DNA of 64,000 bases from Umbilicaria muhlenbergii. Taxonomy: Eukaryota; Ascomycota; Lecanoromycetes; Umbilicariales; Umbilicariaceae. Positions 10,304 to 21,940 of the stretch are shown here, piece by piece. The notes beneath the pieces are model-generated. The model did not search any database, was not told the origin of the DNA, and was given only the letters and a program-made list of their open reading frames with translations. The stretch covers positions 868,001-932,000 of the forward strand of contig KK106986.1 in assembly GCA_000611775.1 (NCBI GenBank). Reading direction: 5' to 3'. The position numbers and the translations under genes are program-made. How positions within the stretch are numbered: the stretch's first letter is position 1; each line of letters starts with the position of its first letter.

Positions 10304-10792
10304 ATGAGTGCGGGCCCCTTGCCCACGCGCCTCATCTTCCTCAGCGAGCTTGAACACCAACCTCCCGGGGCAAAAGTTCGCTTTCTGGGGTGGTATGAAC
10401 AACTTCCACACCCTACACAAGGAGGACTTAGCTGATCGGCAGCGGTCTACAGTGTCACGAAGTACTCTACCGCAACCGGTAGTATAATCCTACAGCATGC
10501 CTTTCCAAAATCCTTGGACGCCCCTGTGACTGCAGTGGTAGATGTGAATCTGCTCCTGTCAACTCTCAAGTCTACAGACACACAAGTGGGAGAATGGGTT
10601 AATGTGATCGGTTACCTCGAAGCTTCTAATGAAGTATCAGCTGCAAGACAGCAGCGGCGAGGCGGAAAGGAAGCCGCTCGAAGAACGACAGGAGTTTACA
10701 GAGTACAGGCCATTATGCTGTGGAGCGCTGGGGCTGTGAGGATCGCGGACTATGAGAGGGTGCTTGAAGAGCGGAAGAGGCTTGAGATATGA
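10304..10792 (+). CDS. ten1: CST telomere-capping subunit Ten1
   Basis: Two exons, 10304-10392 and 10453-10792, with a 60-nt intron (GTATGA..CAG). The predicted protein is 142 aa, a normal size for fungal Ten1. The splice creates KVRFLGCVTKYSTATG, the first beta strands of an OB fold. Then come AVVDVNLLLSTLK and TQVGEWVNVIGYL, the most typical Ten1 blocks, and VQAIMLWSAGAVRIADYERVLE near the C-terminus. Ten1 binds Stn1 through paired OB folds; the CST complex protects telomeric single strands and limits telomerase. The call rests on motif memory, since Ten1 diverges fast, but the block order is convincing. It shares a 566-bp promoter region with snf7. Nothing is broken. Confidence 0.85.
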
Positions 10793-11387
10793 GGAGGATG
10801 AGATGAAAGGACTCTTTCGATTATGCCACATGGTTGTCTGTGTCGTGTACATAGCTCCGCGAGCAACTAGCTTGAGCCGTTTGAGTCTCCCAATGATGCA
10901 GATGCCACAGCGAAAAGTAAACATTCGGTGCTCTTTCCAATGTTTTTGTTGTTCATCTTGAGTGGTGAAACTCGCCAGATGTTTAGAAGGAAGCAACGCT
11001 ATTCCAGCAGAAGAAAATGTGAAGAAGATAGCACATAAAAGCACCCCATCGACTACCGTCTGCCCCGACGCCAGTCTTCAAGCCCATGCTGACTAATATC
11101 TACAAGCAAAATCGGCAAGTAGCATCAAGAAGAAGGTAAAGGCGACAAAAGGACCACCAAAAGCCGCAGGAGTAGTGTACATCTTGGTACATAGTCCAGC
11201 AACCTCGCTTGACAATAAGAAAGAATGGTAACCCTCCCTCGAGTAGAATCGGGGCCATCACACAACTCCGGATTAATACACATGATGATTCGTTGCAGTC
11301 GTTCTATGTTTGATTTCTGTCAAATCATCTGTGTCAACTCCGTTGACCTTAGCTTCAGTTCAGAAGGTAACTTTCACGAAGCATGGT
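10793..11387. other. Convergent 3' region, ten1 / atfA
   Basis: 595 bp between two stop codons of converging genes. Only short unrecognised frames are seen. It probably holds the two 3' UTRs. Confidence 0.4.
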
Positions 11388-13424
11388 CTAGGAGTACCTT
11401 CTTTGGATACCCTGGCCCGCCATTACCTGACCGTTTTGCATGGCCATGCCGTAAGGATTCGCGTGGTTATTGTAATCCCCTGGCATGGTATGCGATGTGT
11501 AGTTACCAATGCCCTGTGCTTGTGATACTGGGCAGTCCTTGTGCGCTAGCAGCATAGTCTTGAGGTTCACAATTTCCTCGCGAAGCTGGGTCACTTGTGC
11601 CGAGAGCGCGTCGTTCTCACTGCTGAAGATCTCGACTTTAGCCTGCAGGTTAGCAAGCCATTGCTTCTTGCGCTGCCTGCATTTCAATGCAGCCACCCTT
11701 GTCAAACGTCAGTCTCTGTTCGACGTGAAGTATGCACCGGAGCTCGTACCTGTTCCTCTCCAGGAAGTTCTTTCGCTTTTCCTCATCGGTCATCTTCTTG
11801 CCGTTCTCGTTGTATTGTTCTTCCTTGATGTTGTTTTCTTCATCCGAATCCATGCCATCCATGCTCAAATCCATGTTGGCAGCCTCATTGCTAGTCTTCG
11901 ATTTCTTAGCTGCGGGCGCCTTCGAAGGTGTCTCCTCTGCTTTTCGTCTACCGTTTGAAGGTTGAGTACCCTTTCCGGTGGAATTTCTCTTGCCCTTTGC
12001 TCTAGTATTGGGTTTTGCTTGACTCTCGCCGTCATCAGACATCTCGCCACTCATCTCACTCACACCACGTGCTGAGCCAGATATGCTGCCTCCAATACTG
12101 GCGTTGCGAGCTGCTCTTTTGGCAAGATTTGGTGAAGTCTCGTGCGATTTGCTTGGCAAACTGCTAGGGTGAGCGTGAGTTGCGCTGGGTTGGTTGGGTA
12201 TGGCGAACTGGTTGTTCTGCTGGGTACCGTTCCCAGCTTGTGCAAGCAGAAACAAGCCGTTGGCAGCATCGTTGTCGTGCTGCCCGAATGGTTGTTGTTG
12301 CTGCTGTTGAGATGTTTGGTCCATGTTAGCGATTGGTACTTTTTGCTCCTGTGGTTGTGATGTTGCACCGTTCATATGGTTATAGGTCTCTGTTTTGCGT
12401 GCTGCTGCTACATTCATAGCTGTACGATGGAAGTCCAATGTACCTGGAGTCGCACCACCATTCGCCAGTTGTTGATATAGTGCTTGTGAGTTGGGACTTG
12501 GCGCTGGGAACATAGACCCGCCTCCACCGGGCGTCAGTCCAGTCCGCAGTGAAGACTCGTTCGGTGTAGGGAAGCCTCCCCTCAAGTGCCCGTCGAAATA
12601 ATCTCCGCCTGTGGGCCCACTCAGCATAGCAGGACTCAATGGCCCTGATCTTAAAGAGTTCGTCCAGTTATATCCACTGGCCGAACTTGCGCCACCTAAC
12701 AACGGTGCCGGCGAGGTGAGCGCGGCTACTGGAGGTAGCAATGACTTCCCTGGTGTTTCGGATGAGGGATTGCCAAAAGATTGCTCGAAGGGATTTGGTT
12801 CGAGGGAGAAGTGACTGCTGTTGTGGACGGACGAGAAGTAATCGGGAGTTTCAGCGGTGTTCTGTTGCGCTGGCGCAGGTCGTGGTGGTGGCGCAAGTGG
12901 TTGTGTCGTCTCAGCATTGGAAACAGGCTTCTTGTCTCTGCTGTCGTCCTGGTCGGGTGGCTGTTTGATGGTGGTCGGAGGATCTGGGATGGTGTTAGCA
13001 GGATGATGCAATTGCTCTTCGACAGCATACGCGATGATATATGATCTGTGGCAGGTGGTGAGCGTACCCGATCGTGGCGGTAGAGTGTGCTCGAGGTCCT
13101 TGGTTGACTGCAAAGGTGAATCGTTCTTCGATGTATCTTTACCATCCATGAGTCAGCGCGCAGGTACTCGACATGCGACGATGATGTCAATTTAGGCTTG
13201 TTTGAGGCTCGAGGGGCAGCGGCAACGAGCACGAAGGGCTGACGGTCAAGGGTGAAGGGTGACGGGTGACGGGGTGGCCAGTGAGATGACGGAACCAGGA
13301 CAGGAAAGCGAGCTGACTGACCTTCTGACTTCACGACATTTCTCTTACTGTCCATCGGCGAATTCGTCCTCGAGGCCGGACGTGGCATGTGGGGAGAGTT
13401 CCTTTGCGCAACGGCCGCTGACAT
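11388..13424 (-). CDS. atfA: bZIP transcription factor, ATF/CREB family (AtfA-type)
   Basis: Proposed exons on the minus strand: 13424-13322, 13136-13068, 12983-11750 and 11697-11388, with introns of 185, 84 and 52 nt and matching phases. The N-terminus starts MSAAVAQRNSPH and leads into TPDYFSSVHNSS and HFSLEPNPFEQSFG, hallmark blocks of the AtfA stress-activation region. GPLSPAML and LRTGLTPGG resemble MAP-kinase-target segments. A Gln/Asn-rich centre follows. The last splice restores ERNRVAALKCRQRKKQWLAN, the bZIP basic region with the ATF signature, followed by a leucine zipper up to about 60 residues before the end. In relatives AtfA acts downstream of the Hog1/Sak1 stress kinase in osmotic, oxidative and conidial stress tolerance. 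The 5' end is less certain: an ATG at 13149 also opens in frame and would drop the first exon. The downstream part is secure. Confidence 0.88.
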
Positions 13425-13653
13425 ATCTCGTCGATGACGAAATGGGGGGGGATGGACAGGAGGAGTGCGAGGGCGAGTGCGCGTGTGTCGTAACTACCGT
13501 ACCTTGTCTACCTTGTCGAGCTTGTTTAGAAGGCCTCTACCTGCGGCAAGCAGCAAGCACGGTTTCTTGGCAGGGAGTGTCCCGAGCAATGGATAGGCAA
13601 AGAATGCAGACGTTCCTAGGCCGCGCAGACAGCTTGTTCGCGTTGCGCGTGAA

Positions 13654-13672
13654 GGGCTGTGGGCTGTGGGCT

Positions 13673-13710
<38 letters not shown>
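13654..13710. repeat. 7-bp minisatellite (GGGCTGT / GGGCGGT)
   Basis: Eight tandem 7-mers: first GGGCTGT copies, then GGGCGGT copies, lying about 230-290 bp upstream of the proposed atfA start codon. Confidence 0.9.
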
Positions 13711-13784
13711 ACCTTGCCGTTGGACACCCGGCTACGCACCGATGATGTAGTTGGCAAGCTTTTGGGGGAAGATCCTGATCGACG

Positions 13785-13817
13785 AAAAAGCGAAAGCGAA
13801 AGCGAAAGCGAGAAAAG
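13785..13817. repeat. 6-bp repeat (GCGAAA)n
   Basis: About four to five copies of the hexamer GCGAAA, flanked by A-rich sequence. It is purine-only on this strand apart from the C in each unit. Confidence 0.8.
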
Positions 13818-13870
13818 TCTTTGAATGGGCTGAGCGGCCTCCCACGCCTTGTTCTCGCTTCCGGCAGGGC

Positions 13871-13919
13871 ACGCCGGACGCCGGACGCCTGACGCCTGAC
13901 GCCTGACGCTTGACGCTTC
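13871..13919. repeat. 7-bp minisatellite (ACGCCGG / ACGCCTG / ACGCTTG)
   Basis: Seven tandem 7-mers that drift stepwise from ACGCCGG to ACGCCTG to ACGCTTG along the array. This is the third short tandem array within about 270 bp. Confidence 0.9.
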
Positions 13920-15633
13920 ACGACTTCTCCTGTGCAGACTGGAGACGGATCCTCGTCCTCTGTCGACGACTGGGAAGGATCCTGGAAACTCTTGGGACTC
14001 GGCGAGCGAGTGGTGTCGGAAAGCCTGGGACCGTGAGGCGGCTGGACTGGAGGCGTTGGAACTTCACGCAGGAACGGACCACAGATGGGCGGGAGAGTGG
14101 GAGCACCGAGGAAATCACGGCGTGCCTTAGAGTGATCATCTCACAAGGGGAGGAAAGGTGCCAAAGATAGCGAACGGTGGCCGCGCAAAGGACAAGACGG
14201 ATTACCAATATACTCCGAGTACAGTCAATCAAGCATCAAGCCACCACACCCGTGCCGTCCGTCTCCCTCTGGACCATTCCAGTAAATGGCCCTTACTGTC
14301 TACGCGCAACAACGATACGACGATAGCCAATCTCAACCTCTCGCTGTGAGCCCCTCCCGCGTAGCAGTCTCTGACCACGCGTGGCGGTGGTGAGTGAAGG
14401 AGATTTTTCGGATCTCGAATGCAAGAGACGATGACGTGACGGACCCCGACCCGGCGGAGACACACGCCAAACTCAAAAGAGATGGAAAGCACCTTGGAGA
14501 TCGCGGGTGTTGCATGGGTCGTGATTGAGTCGAGAGAATCTCAAGCAGATGGCCGTTGATGAGGCTTGAGCAGACTCAGCCCTGATTATTGTCACGTCAA
14601 GACAGTTCAAGTGCTTGCTCGCGAAAGATATACGGAACGTTTTCAGAGACTTCTTTGAAGACACAGTTACGGAGGTAATGGAAGTCATTGTTGCATCTAG
14701 CAGCACGATTGCGTCAGAGAAACCTTAACCAGGATCATCCGATGCTTACTAATCCAATCCAGTCCATTCTGCAGGAACAGCCTTACAGACCATACTGTCG
14801 GATACCTTACGCTCCTATGTACTGGCATGAATCGTACACCAAGACAAGGAATCTTGCTCGCAGGAAGATAATCTTTGAGCTACGAAGACAGAACGGAAGA
14901 GATACTACCGTCAACATTGTGGTAGCTATCCAGCTAAAATGAAGCAAAACATAGTCACGCTGAGCAAATAAAGAAGATGAGAACATTGGCAGAATGGAAC
15001 CAGAGTGGAATAGAATCAAATGCCTAGAACGAGAACACAGAAGAACAAGACAGATCGGAATGAAAAAAAAATTGGAATTAAATGAAGCAGAGTAGAACAG
15101 AATATCAGATCTCTATCGTCGCAGCTTATGCTACAATATCTTACGGTAAGATGCATACTGATTCTCAGATTCGTGCACCTCTTCACTGGAACTAATGTCG
15201 TGGGACGGATGAATGGGTTTTGCTCCTGCTTGCAGTATAACTGGAGTGCATTTTCTGCATTATTGAGCAATAAATGTGTCTTCGTAGCGTAACAGCTTCA
15301 TACAAGTCCACTCGAAGTATTCAAGCGGGTAAGCATATTCTATTGGAACGGGCAATATGGGATCTCGAGGAGACATTGTGGAAATGCATACTAAGAAAAG
15401 CCCTCGAGAACACTGTCATCCTGCCCATGAGAGAAGAGATAAGCCGGTTGTCCCGGTACGTATGGTACCCCAGCAGCGGATACGCCCTAGCGGCCGACTG
15501 ATTAACCCGTATTCGACGAAGGCACGAATATGCCCGGACCGGGGACGGCATGTGACCGCGAGGACCATCTTCGAGCGCAACCGGCAAGCAGTGATGTACG
15601 AAGGCACCCCGTGGATCAGAGTACCAGGCGTTC

Positions 15634-16121
15634 TCAACGGCTTCGGCGCGAACTGTCTGATGCATATCTCCTCCGTTGCTGCTGCTGGAACTGAACAGGC
15701 CGGTTGATATACAGTTCCTCCTGCTCGGTGCTGCTTCCACCGGCGCGCATGCGTTCCGCTGCTTGTAGCTCATACTGCTTCGATAGATTCTGCAGATCTT
15801 CAATTTGACTCTGGGAGGAGTGTTAGAGGATGAAAGTTCCGAAGCACTACACTGTTCCGCAGCGTCGCCGGCAACAGGCTGGCTCACCTTGGTCAATGGT
15901 TGGCCAGGCGCGGTCACGAGGTAGCCTTCACGTCCCTGAGTCAAGGTGAGCAGAAGCCTCGCTGGCGCTTGCCGTGTGGGGCGATATACCTGGTAGGAGT
16001 ATGGTCGTACAGATGCCGACGGCCCCAAGTAGTACTGTATGTGGCCGAAGATGATATGACGAGAGATGCCGAAGCCAGGGACAAAATATTGCTTGTGCTC
16101 AAAACCCGAGGAAGACGACAT
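15634..16121 (-). CDS. Small protein of unknown function, GREGYLVT motif
   Basis: Three exons on the minus strand: 16121-15990, 15935-15888 and 15810-15634, with introns of 54 and 77 nt and phase 0 at both joins. Product 118 aa. It begins MSSSSGFEHKQYFVPGFGIS, then has HIQYYLGPSASVRPYSYQ, and the splice joins YQ to GREGYLVTAPGQPLTKSQIE. A predicted amphipathic helix follows (LQNLSKQYELQAAERM), then a Gln-rich, basic tail ending RRSR. I do not recognise a named domain. My impression is that similar small proteins with a GREGFLVT-like core occur in other filamentous fungi, but I cannot verify it. No signal peptide or membrane segment is visible. The short exons with correct phases and good splice sites argue for a real gene. 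Confidence 0.7.
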
Positions 16122-19100
16122 GGTATTGTGCAATTGAGCATAAATAAAGCGATTGGTCCAGATGCTGAGGAGTAGGAAACTGGGATGATGATTTCTGTTT
16201 GACCGGTTGCCATGCTCTTATACAATTTCATCTCAGCCCGAGTATACGACATGAAGAAATCGAATATCAATGTTGGCCCTGACCATTCGCATCCATGGCA
16301 CACACCAGAGCTGAAAAGGAAGCGCTAAATGTTGCCAAAAGTGCACAGTCGCTCGACTGGTTGTTTGCCTCATTGGCAGCCTCACTTAGCCTCATTATTG
16401 GCGGTGATCTTTCGATAGCCACTTACGATAATCTACGACGGCTGGAATGTTCCTTTGACATCGAATGGTACTGTTAATGGCAGCAGAGAAAGACGCAAAA
16501 GACGGCGTAAGGCAGCAAGCACTCTAGATTGCGTTAGCACTTTACGCCCGGCCAGGCACAAGGTACCCGGCCAGGCCAGAGAACCAGGACCTATCGCCTT
16601 GATTGACATCAAAGAAGCCTGGTTGCCTTACACGGATAATCTGATATAAGCGTCGGAGATACCAGCTCGTTGACCAAAAGAGTCTGTCCGGCCCAAAAGA
16701 GTGCTGCGAGAAAGCATCCATGAATGGTCGTATCAACTGGCTAAGGGCGTCGACTAACCAGCAATGACCAAGTCTGGACGGCATGCTGGCTCATGCTTCG
16801 TAATGCGAAAGCCCTGCCATCTAGGTACTAGCTACTGCTCTGTTGATGCGGATAGTCAGATGAGTACAGGATAAGTAATCGATGGAAGGACCATGAACTG
16901 AAGATCGCTCTAAAACCAGCGCAGTAAGCTGCGGGCTGGCCAGGGGAACGGCGTCCATCTGATTGCTGCATATGCTTTCGCCGCTTTCTCTTTCCATGCT
17001 CACTCAATCTGCGAAATTGACATGATGAATGCGCCGCCTCACGAAGAATCATCATTTAGTCATTCGTACGATGGTCAGCTCTCGGCGTGGATCTTTGCGG
17101 AATCTGGGACTTCATCACCAGCTATGATCACCATCGATTATAGTGGAACGAAGCACCTCTACATTGATTCCCTCCAGAACATCAAGAGCCAGGCTTTCCA
17201 GGGCAGCTGCATACGCAGGTTTGAAGTATTACAGTGGAGAGCAGCGAATGAACTAGTTGTCGTCTACCACGACTCGACCGCTGTTACAGATACTTAGGTA
17301 AGGGGCCTCGACCCTTCTGCCTGTTACAAGCTTCGAAACCCCACCACCAGCGCGAGGACCGTCACGTCCGACATCCACTCGTACTGTCGTTCAACTGTGT
17401 CGATCAGATGACCAGATGACCATTACATTCGTGATTAAGGTTGTACTCGAGCCGATACAAGCCGAAGATCGTTCCTTGTTCAGCAGTACCACCAAGCCCT
17501 AAGCCCCTTCGCACGGCATGGCAGAGGTCACACGACAATGGCCGAGGGACGTGGCCTTGCCCTGTCGTTCAGAGCTACCTTACGTGTGCAAGCCTTGTGG
17601 CCCACGAGTCGTCATGACTGGCCTTGATCCACTACCACGATGCAGCGCCCGGCTAGGCTATTGTTTCTTTGGGAGGAGCTTGCTTATTTTATTGGGGACC
17701 CCCGGAAAGTCGGGCACAGCGAGCCCAATATACGGCGTCATTGCATGATTCTGAATGCGAGGAACATCTTTTAGGGTCAAACGAGATAACAAATCGAGTT
17801 CGGAGACCGAAGATCGCTCCTATTCCTTGCGGAAATCCTACAAAGCCATCCAGTAGGGCTACTCAACGAGTCCGATGTAAAAAGTGAAGCACACCCATGC
17901 TACCCTGAACTTGCTACAGCGAAAGGGTTATCATCGAACGACCGTGAGAGATCTGCCTTCTTGAGGCACCAAACGCCTTGCTCCAGACAACGGCCCCACT
18001 TGTCCTTATTCTCAAGTCTGGTAGGACAGCCACGGTTGGCGTCTCTCTGCAGCTGAAGGGGCTAAAGACTGCGTTTCGGGATGCCCGATGGACGTCCAAC
18101 GGACACATTGCAATACCGTCAGTAGAAGCCCTAATTCAGAGCGAGAGGGACTGATTCTCATGGGCCACATCTCACGAACTACTTTTATGAGGACTTGAAG
18201 ATAACCTGGCTCTTCCACAACGTCGAAGAACCCTATGGAAAGCTGATGGACCCCATCGACCGTAGGAACTGCTGGTTCGACAGGTTTTGAAATGGTGTGT
18301 ATTTGGCTAATGTATGTTAGCCATTGCATACCATACTTAGATTCCCAGGGGACACCGACATTGTCTCTTTCTCTACCAACGCCGCATTTGTTCTGCTTGA
18401 GCCTTATCATTCAGTCAATTATCAGCATACGCCCTAAGTTTTAACACTGTTGCACCAAACGCACACACGGGCCCAAAACGATACCCACTTTGCCCTGGTT
18501 GCTAACAAAATCGCTTTTTGCTACTGTAACAGGTTCAGTCATCACACAATGCGAGGAGATGATGAAGCTACCCGCACCCTACGTCCAATGCACCCTCGAG
18601 AGAAGTGGCTCACGCTCGCCTACCAGAAAAAGCCGCGCTTCCAGTGTCCGCTCTGGGAAGATCAGATGGATAGACAGTACAATCAAAGAAGGCTCTTCAT
18701 GTTTCCTTTTGATCCGGCTAAGGCCAAGGTTGGGAGGGCACTGCTTTGGAGATGCCTACACCACGCCAGCCATGCCCCGACCCGCCCTGCTCTTCCTCCT
18801 TAGCTGGAGTCCCCAAGCGGATATTGCAACCGAGACTCCATCTCGCCTTCAGAATTGCTTCCTGTGAAAACGACAGAGGATACAGAACCGAGCAGACGTG
18901 GGGATTACACATGAAACTCAACATAATACCAGCTAAGCATGTGGGCATTTCTACTCCGTGGAGGTACTCTCAAGAGAGATGTTACTACCAAGGATGATGT
19001 TACTATCAAGGATGATTTCGGAAACGGTCGAAGCTGACTGCTAGTGGTCCCCACCAACCTCTCTTTTCGGAAGCTTGAAGAACCGCCGGCTTTTATAAGG

Positions 19101-19820
19101 AGTCATTGAACATCCTCTTAACGTGCTCGAAGCATGTATCCTACCCCCACGTTTCAACTCTTCCACAGTAACGGTACATACGGCACCAGTATTGTCAAAC
19201 TCTTTTCTCGGTCATGGGGCGCTATGAGCGCAAGCCCTAAATTCTTTTGGGTAGGTACAGAGCGTATTGACAGGACTCGGAAAGATGCATGCACCACACT
19301 ATATTCGAAGCCGTGCCCGTCACGAGTTCCGAAGCCGGCGATGATTATTTATAAAGAAAGAAGAAATGGCTCACGTTTTATCGCTCCGGAGAAAGCGCGC
19401 GCAAGGGACTTCCCCTTCTGGATATGTCAGCCGGGGGGAAAAAAAACAGTGAAAAGACGGCGGATGCCTAGCTTCGGACAGCGAAGTTGAGCTGAAGCTT
19501 GGCATTACATTCCGTTCAGAAGCAGCATTTCGAGTGAGGTTTTACTCCAAACGATGAGGGCTATGCGTGAAAGAACTTAGGGCTAACTCGTGGCGTTCAA
19601 CGACAGGGATGCTAACAAGCACGCTGCAATAACCTTGCATAGCTGCCATTCCCATCGTTCACCGCTCCATCACTCTGTGCCATTGAAGGATTTTCCATAT
19701 CCGAAGGGCTGAAGTGCTGGTTCAATTCTATGAAAGCGTTCTAAGGCAAAAGCACGTGTCTACTCGGGCGGCACATAAGGATGTATCAGCATCTCGCTGA
19801 AGCTACATTCGCAATCTCAG
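16122..19820. other. Gene-poor tract, 3.7 kb
   Basis: No recognisable gene was found on either strand. Open stretches exist, for example minus 18410-18012 (132 codons from an ATG) and plus 17022-17297, but none carries a known motif or a convincing splice pattern. A short direct repeat lies near 18978-19016. The right end should contain the get3 3' UTR and the left end the promoter of the small gene at 15634-16121. Confidence 0.5.
18978..19016. repeat. Tandem 18-bp direct repeat
   Basis: GATGTTACTACCAAGGAT is followed at once by GATGTTACTATCAAGGAT; the two copies differ by one base. Function unknown. Confidence 0.8.
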
Positions 19821-20909
19821 TTAGCAACCGTTAACATTCACAGCGAGTGCAAAGGATTTCACATACGACTCTAACTTCTGCTTCCCTCTAACCTCCTCCA
19901 CCAATAACGGCATCTTCACCACGTTGAACTCGTCATACAACTCCTCAATCTGCTCCAGATACTTCTTCTGCATCCTTCTCCTCGCATTACACTGCTCGCA
20001 ATCGTTGCTCTTCTTCGGGAACAACAGCTGATTGACGACGATGCTGTGCGTGTCGATCTGGTACGACGCCAGCTCCTGGATCATCCTCTCCGTTTCGTAC
20101 AACGACAGGAATTCCGGAATGCATACGCAGACAAAGGTGGTCATGTCTGGGTTTTTAAATTGCGTATTGACCTCTCCGATCGTTTCGCGCAGCGATTCCA
20201 TCTTCTGTAGCACCTCATCGAGGTTCTGCCCGCCAGGAAGCCCGCCCCTTGCCCCGATCACCGAATTGAGCATGGGACCAAACTGAGTAGACAGCTGCGA
20301 GAGCTTGGCCAGGGCTTTTTCCAGCACGGTGGGGAATTGGAGGAAGCGGAGCGTGTGTCCCGTAGGCGCCGTGTCGAAGATGATGGTTTCGTAGGACAGC
20401 GACTTGACTTGCTTGAGCACTTCCGCAAACGACATGGCCTCATCCACACCCGGTATCTAGAACCCGTTCGTCAGTGATGAACTTCCCCCCCCCACATTGT
20501 GTATTACACCCACACTAAACGCCAAATCCTGCATCATCCCCCCCATCCCCCCCAACCCCGCCATGGCCTCCTCCGCCCCCTCCCCCCCTTCCTTCAAAAG
20601 GTCCTGAATACTCCCATTCGGATCGATTTCCATGGCGCTCAGATTCGTAAACCCCTCGATCAGGCGGGCCTCTTTGCCGAATTTCTGGCTGAAGGCATCG
20701 CTCAGGTTGTGCGCGGGGTCGGTGGAGATGAGCAGGACGGATTTGCGGACGCGCGCGAGTTGGATGGCGAGGGAGCAGGAGGTGGTCGTTTTGCCGACGC
20801 CGCCTTTGCCGCCGACGAAGATCCAACGGAGGGTGCGTTGGTCGAGGAGGGATTGGAGGGTTGGTTCGAGGGTGTCGGTGTCGTCGGTGTTGATGTGGGC
20901 GGTGGACAT
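19821..20909 (-). CDS. get3: Get3 ATPase, tail-anchored protein insertion
   Basis: Two exons on the minus strand: 20909-20514 and 20456-19821, with a 57-nt intron (GTGGGT..TAG, phase 0). Product 343 aa, the family length. Key motifs are the deviant Walker [10 protein letters not shown] at 34-42, switch I DPAHN at 64-68, switch [10 protein letters not shown] at 160-167, and the zinc-binding CEQC (Cys285, Cys288) that joins the homodimer. A Met/Gly-rich segment near 113-125 precedes the intron and fits the flexible client-binding region. Get3 takes tail-anchored membrane proteins from Sgt2/Get4/Get5 and delivers them to Get1/Get2 at the ER; it also has a chaperone role under oxidative stress. 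It is head-to-head with the HIU hydrolase. No defect was seen. Confidence 0.97.
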
Positions 20910-21514
20910 TGTGCGTGGATAACGGATTGGGTTTAGAGGCCGTGGAGGCTTGCGTGGAGAACGGCTGATGTGGTGAGGGTCTTGCCTTGAGATTTTCAGG
21001 ATGGAGATACAAGACTGAGGGGTTGGGCCTCGTGATTAGCTCAAAGTCTCGGTCGATAAGGGCCAACAGTGGTACCTTACTAAAGTTGTATTTGGCGTAC
21101 TACTCGTACTGAGACCTCTGCAGTTGCCGTTGACTTCGTCTCGTCGTAGGTTCTGCGTCGTCCCGAAAGCTTGTCACGTCTCGTCTTGTGCGAGGTACCC
21201 TACCAAGAAAATCGTGGCATCCAGAACTCTGACGTACTCCTACGTTGAGGCGGCTTCCTTCTAGCTTCGCGGCGATCGGCAGACCCCGACCCGCTTATCG
21301 ATAAGGCAGCCTCAGACCGATTGCCCTACCTTACTCGGCCAGAGCATTTAAATGATCGAGATATGCTACGTACTTATTCCTGGCCTTGACATCCAGCTTA
21401 ACCAAGACCCCTTGCGTTATAGCCATTGATCATACAACTGTACCCAGCGCGTGAATTCTCTATCCCGCTCCCCCAACCAACCAGCCAGCCAGCCAGCCAG
21501 TCCCCTCCCCAACA
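20910..21514. promoter_or_regulatory. Divergent promoter region, get3 / HIU hydrolase
   Basis: 605 bp between two start codons. Near the HIU hydrolase start it holds a short (CCAG)n microsatellite, listed separately. No other specific site is recognised. Confidence 0.4.
21478..21500. repeat. (CCAG)n microsatellite in the 5' leader
   Basis: About five CCAG copies lie just upstream of the HIU hydrolase start codon, probably inside its 5' UTR. Confidence 0.75.
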
Positions 21515-21940
21515 ATGGCCTCCTCCCCACCCCGCGACCCGATAACCTGCCACGTCCTCGACCAAACCACCGGTCTCCCCGCCCCGTCCCTCCCCGTCAC
21601 CCTCACCGTCGGTCTCTCCGCCCCTTCACCCGCCACCTTCACCGCCCTCACCTCGACCACAGACGGGCGCATCAACAATTGGACACCTGCAACTGACGCA
21701 CTCGACCTACATGAGACGTTGCGCCGTTTTCAAGAGTCGGCGGCAGAGGCAGATGGGGAAGGGAGAGGGGGAAAGATAGTGTGCGGGTTGAAGTTCGATA
21801 CGCGGTGGTATTTCGGGGAGGGGAGGACGTTTTTCCCGGAGGTGGAGATACGGTTTTTTGTGGATAAGGGGGGTAAAGGGCATTGGCATGTGCCGCTGTT
21901 ATTAGGGCCGTGGAGCTATACTACTTATCGGGGGAGTTGA
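21515..21940 (+). CDS. 5-hydroxyisourate hydrolase, transthyretin-like
   Basis: Single exon, 141 aa. The protein starts with PITCHVLDQTTGLPA, the N-terminal HIUase signature with catalytic His. It has TTDGRINNW in the middle, TFFPEVEIRFFV, and ends with HWHVPLLLGPWSYTTYRGS, the C-terminal signature with catalytic His and the YRGS tail. All conserved residues I know for this family are present. The enzyme hydrolyses 5-hydroxyisourate, the product of urate oxidase, to OHCU in purine degradation. In several fungi it is peroxisomal or cytosolic; no clear C-terminal SKL-type signal is present. An internal linker (AAEADGEGRGGK) is longer than usual. The start at 21515 follows the (CCAG)n leader and gives the normal length. 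Confidence 0.95.
   Translation: MASSPPRDPITCHVLDQTTGLPAPSLPVTLTVGLSAPSPATFTALTSTTDGRINNWTPATDALDLHETLRRFQESAAEADGEGRGGKIVCGLKFDTRWYFGEGRTFFPEVEIRFFVDKGGKGHWHVPLLLGPWSYTTYRGS

Larger units (their letters stand above)
13425..15633. other. Intergenic region upstream of atfA
   Basis: About 2.2 kb between the proposed atfA start and the 3' end of the next minus-strand gene. It contains the three minisatellites listed separately between 13654 and 13919, plus short unrecognised frames. The rest is probably atfA promoter or 5' leader and the 3' UTR of the neighbour. Confidence 0.45.

Noticed and set aside
18012-18410. 132-codon minus-strand frame starting with ATG
   Set aside because: No motif, no plausible extension by splicing and no neighbour context. 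It could be a relic, but I cannot support it.
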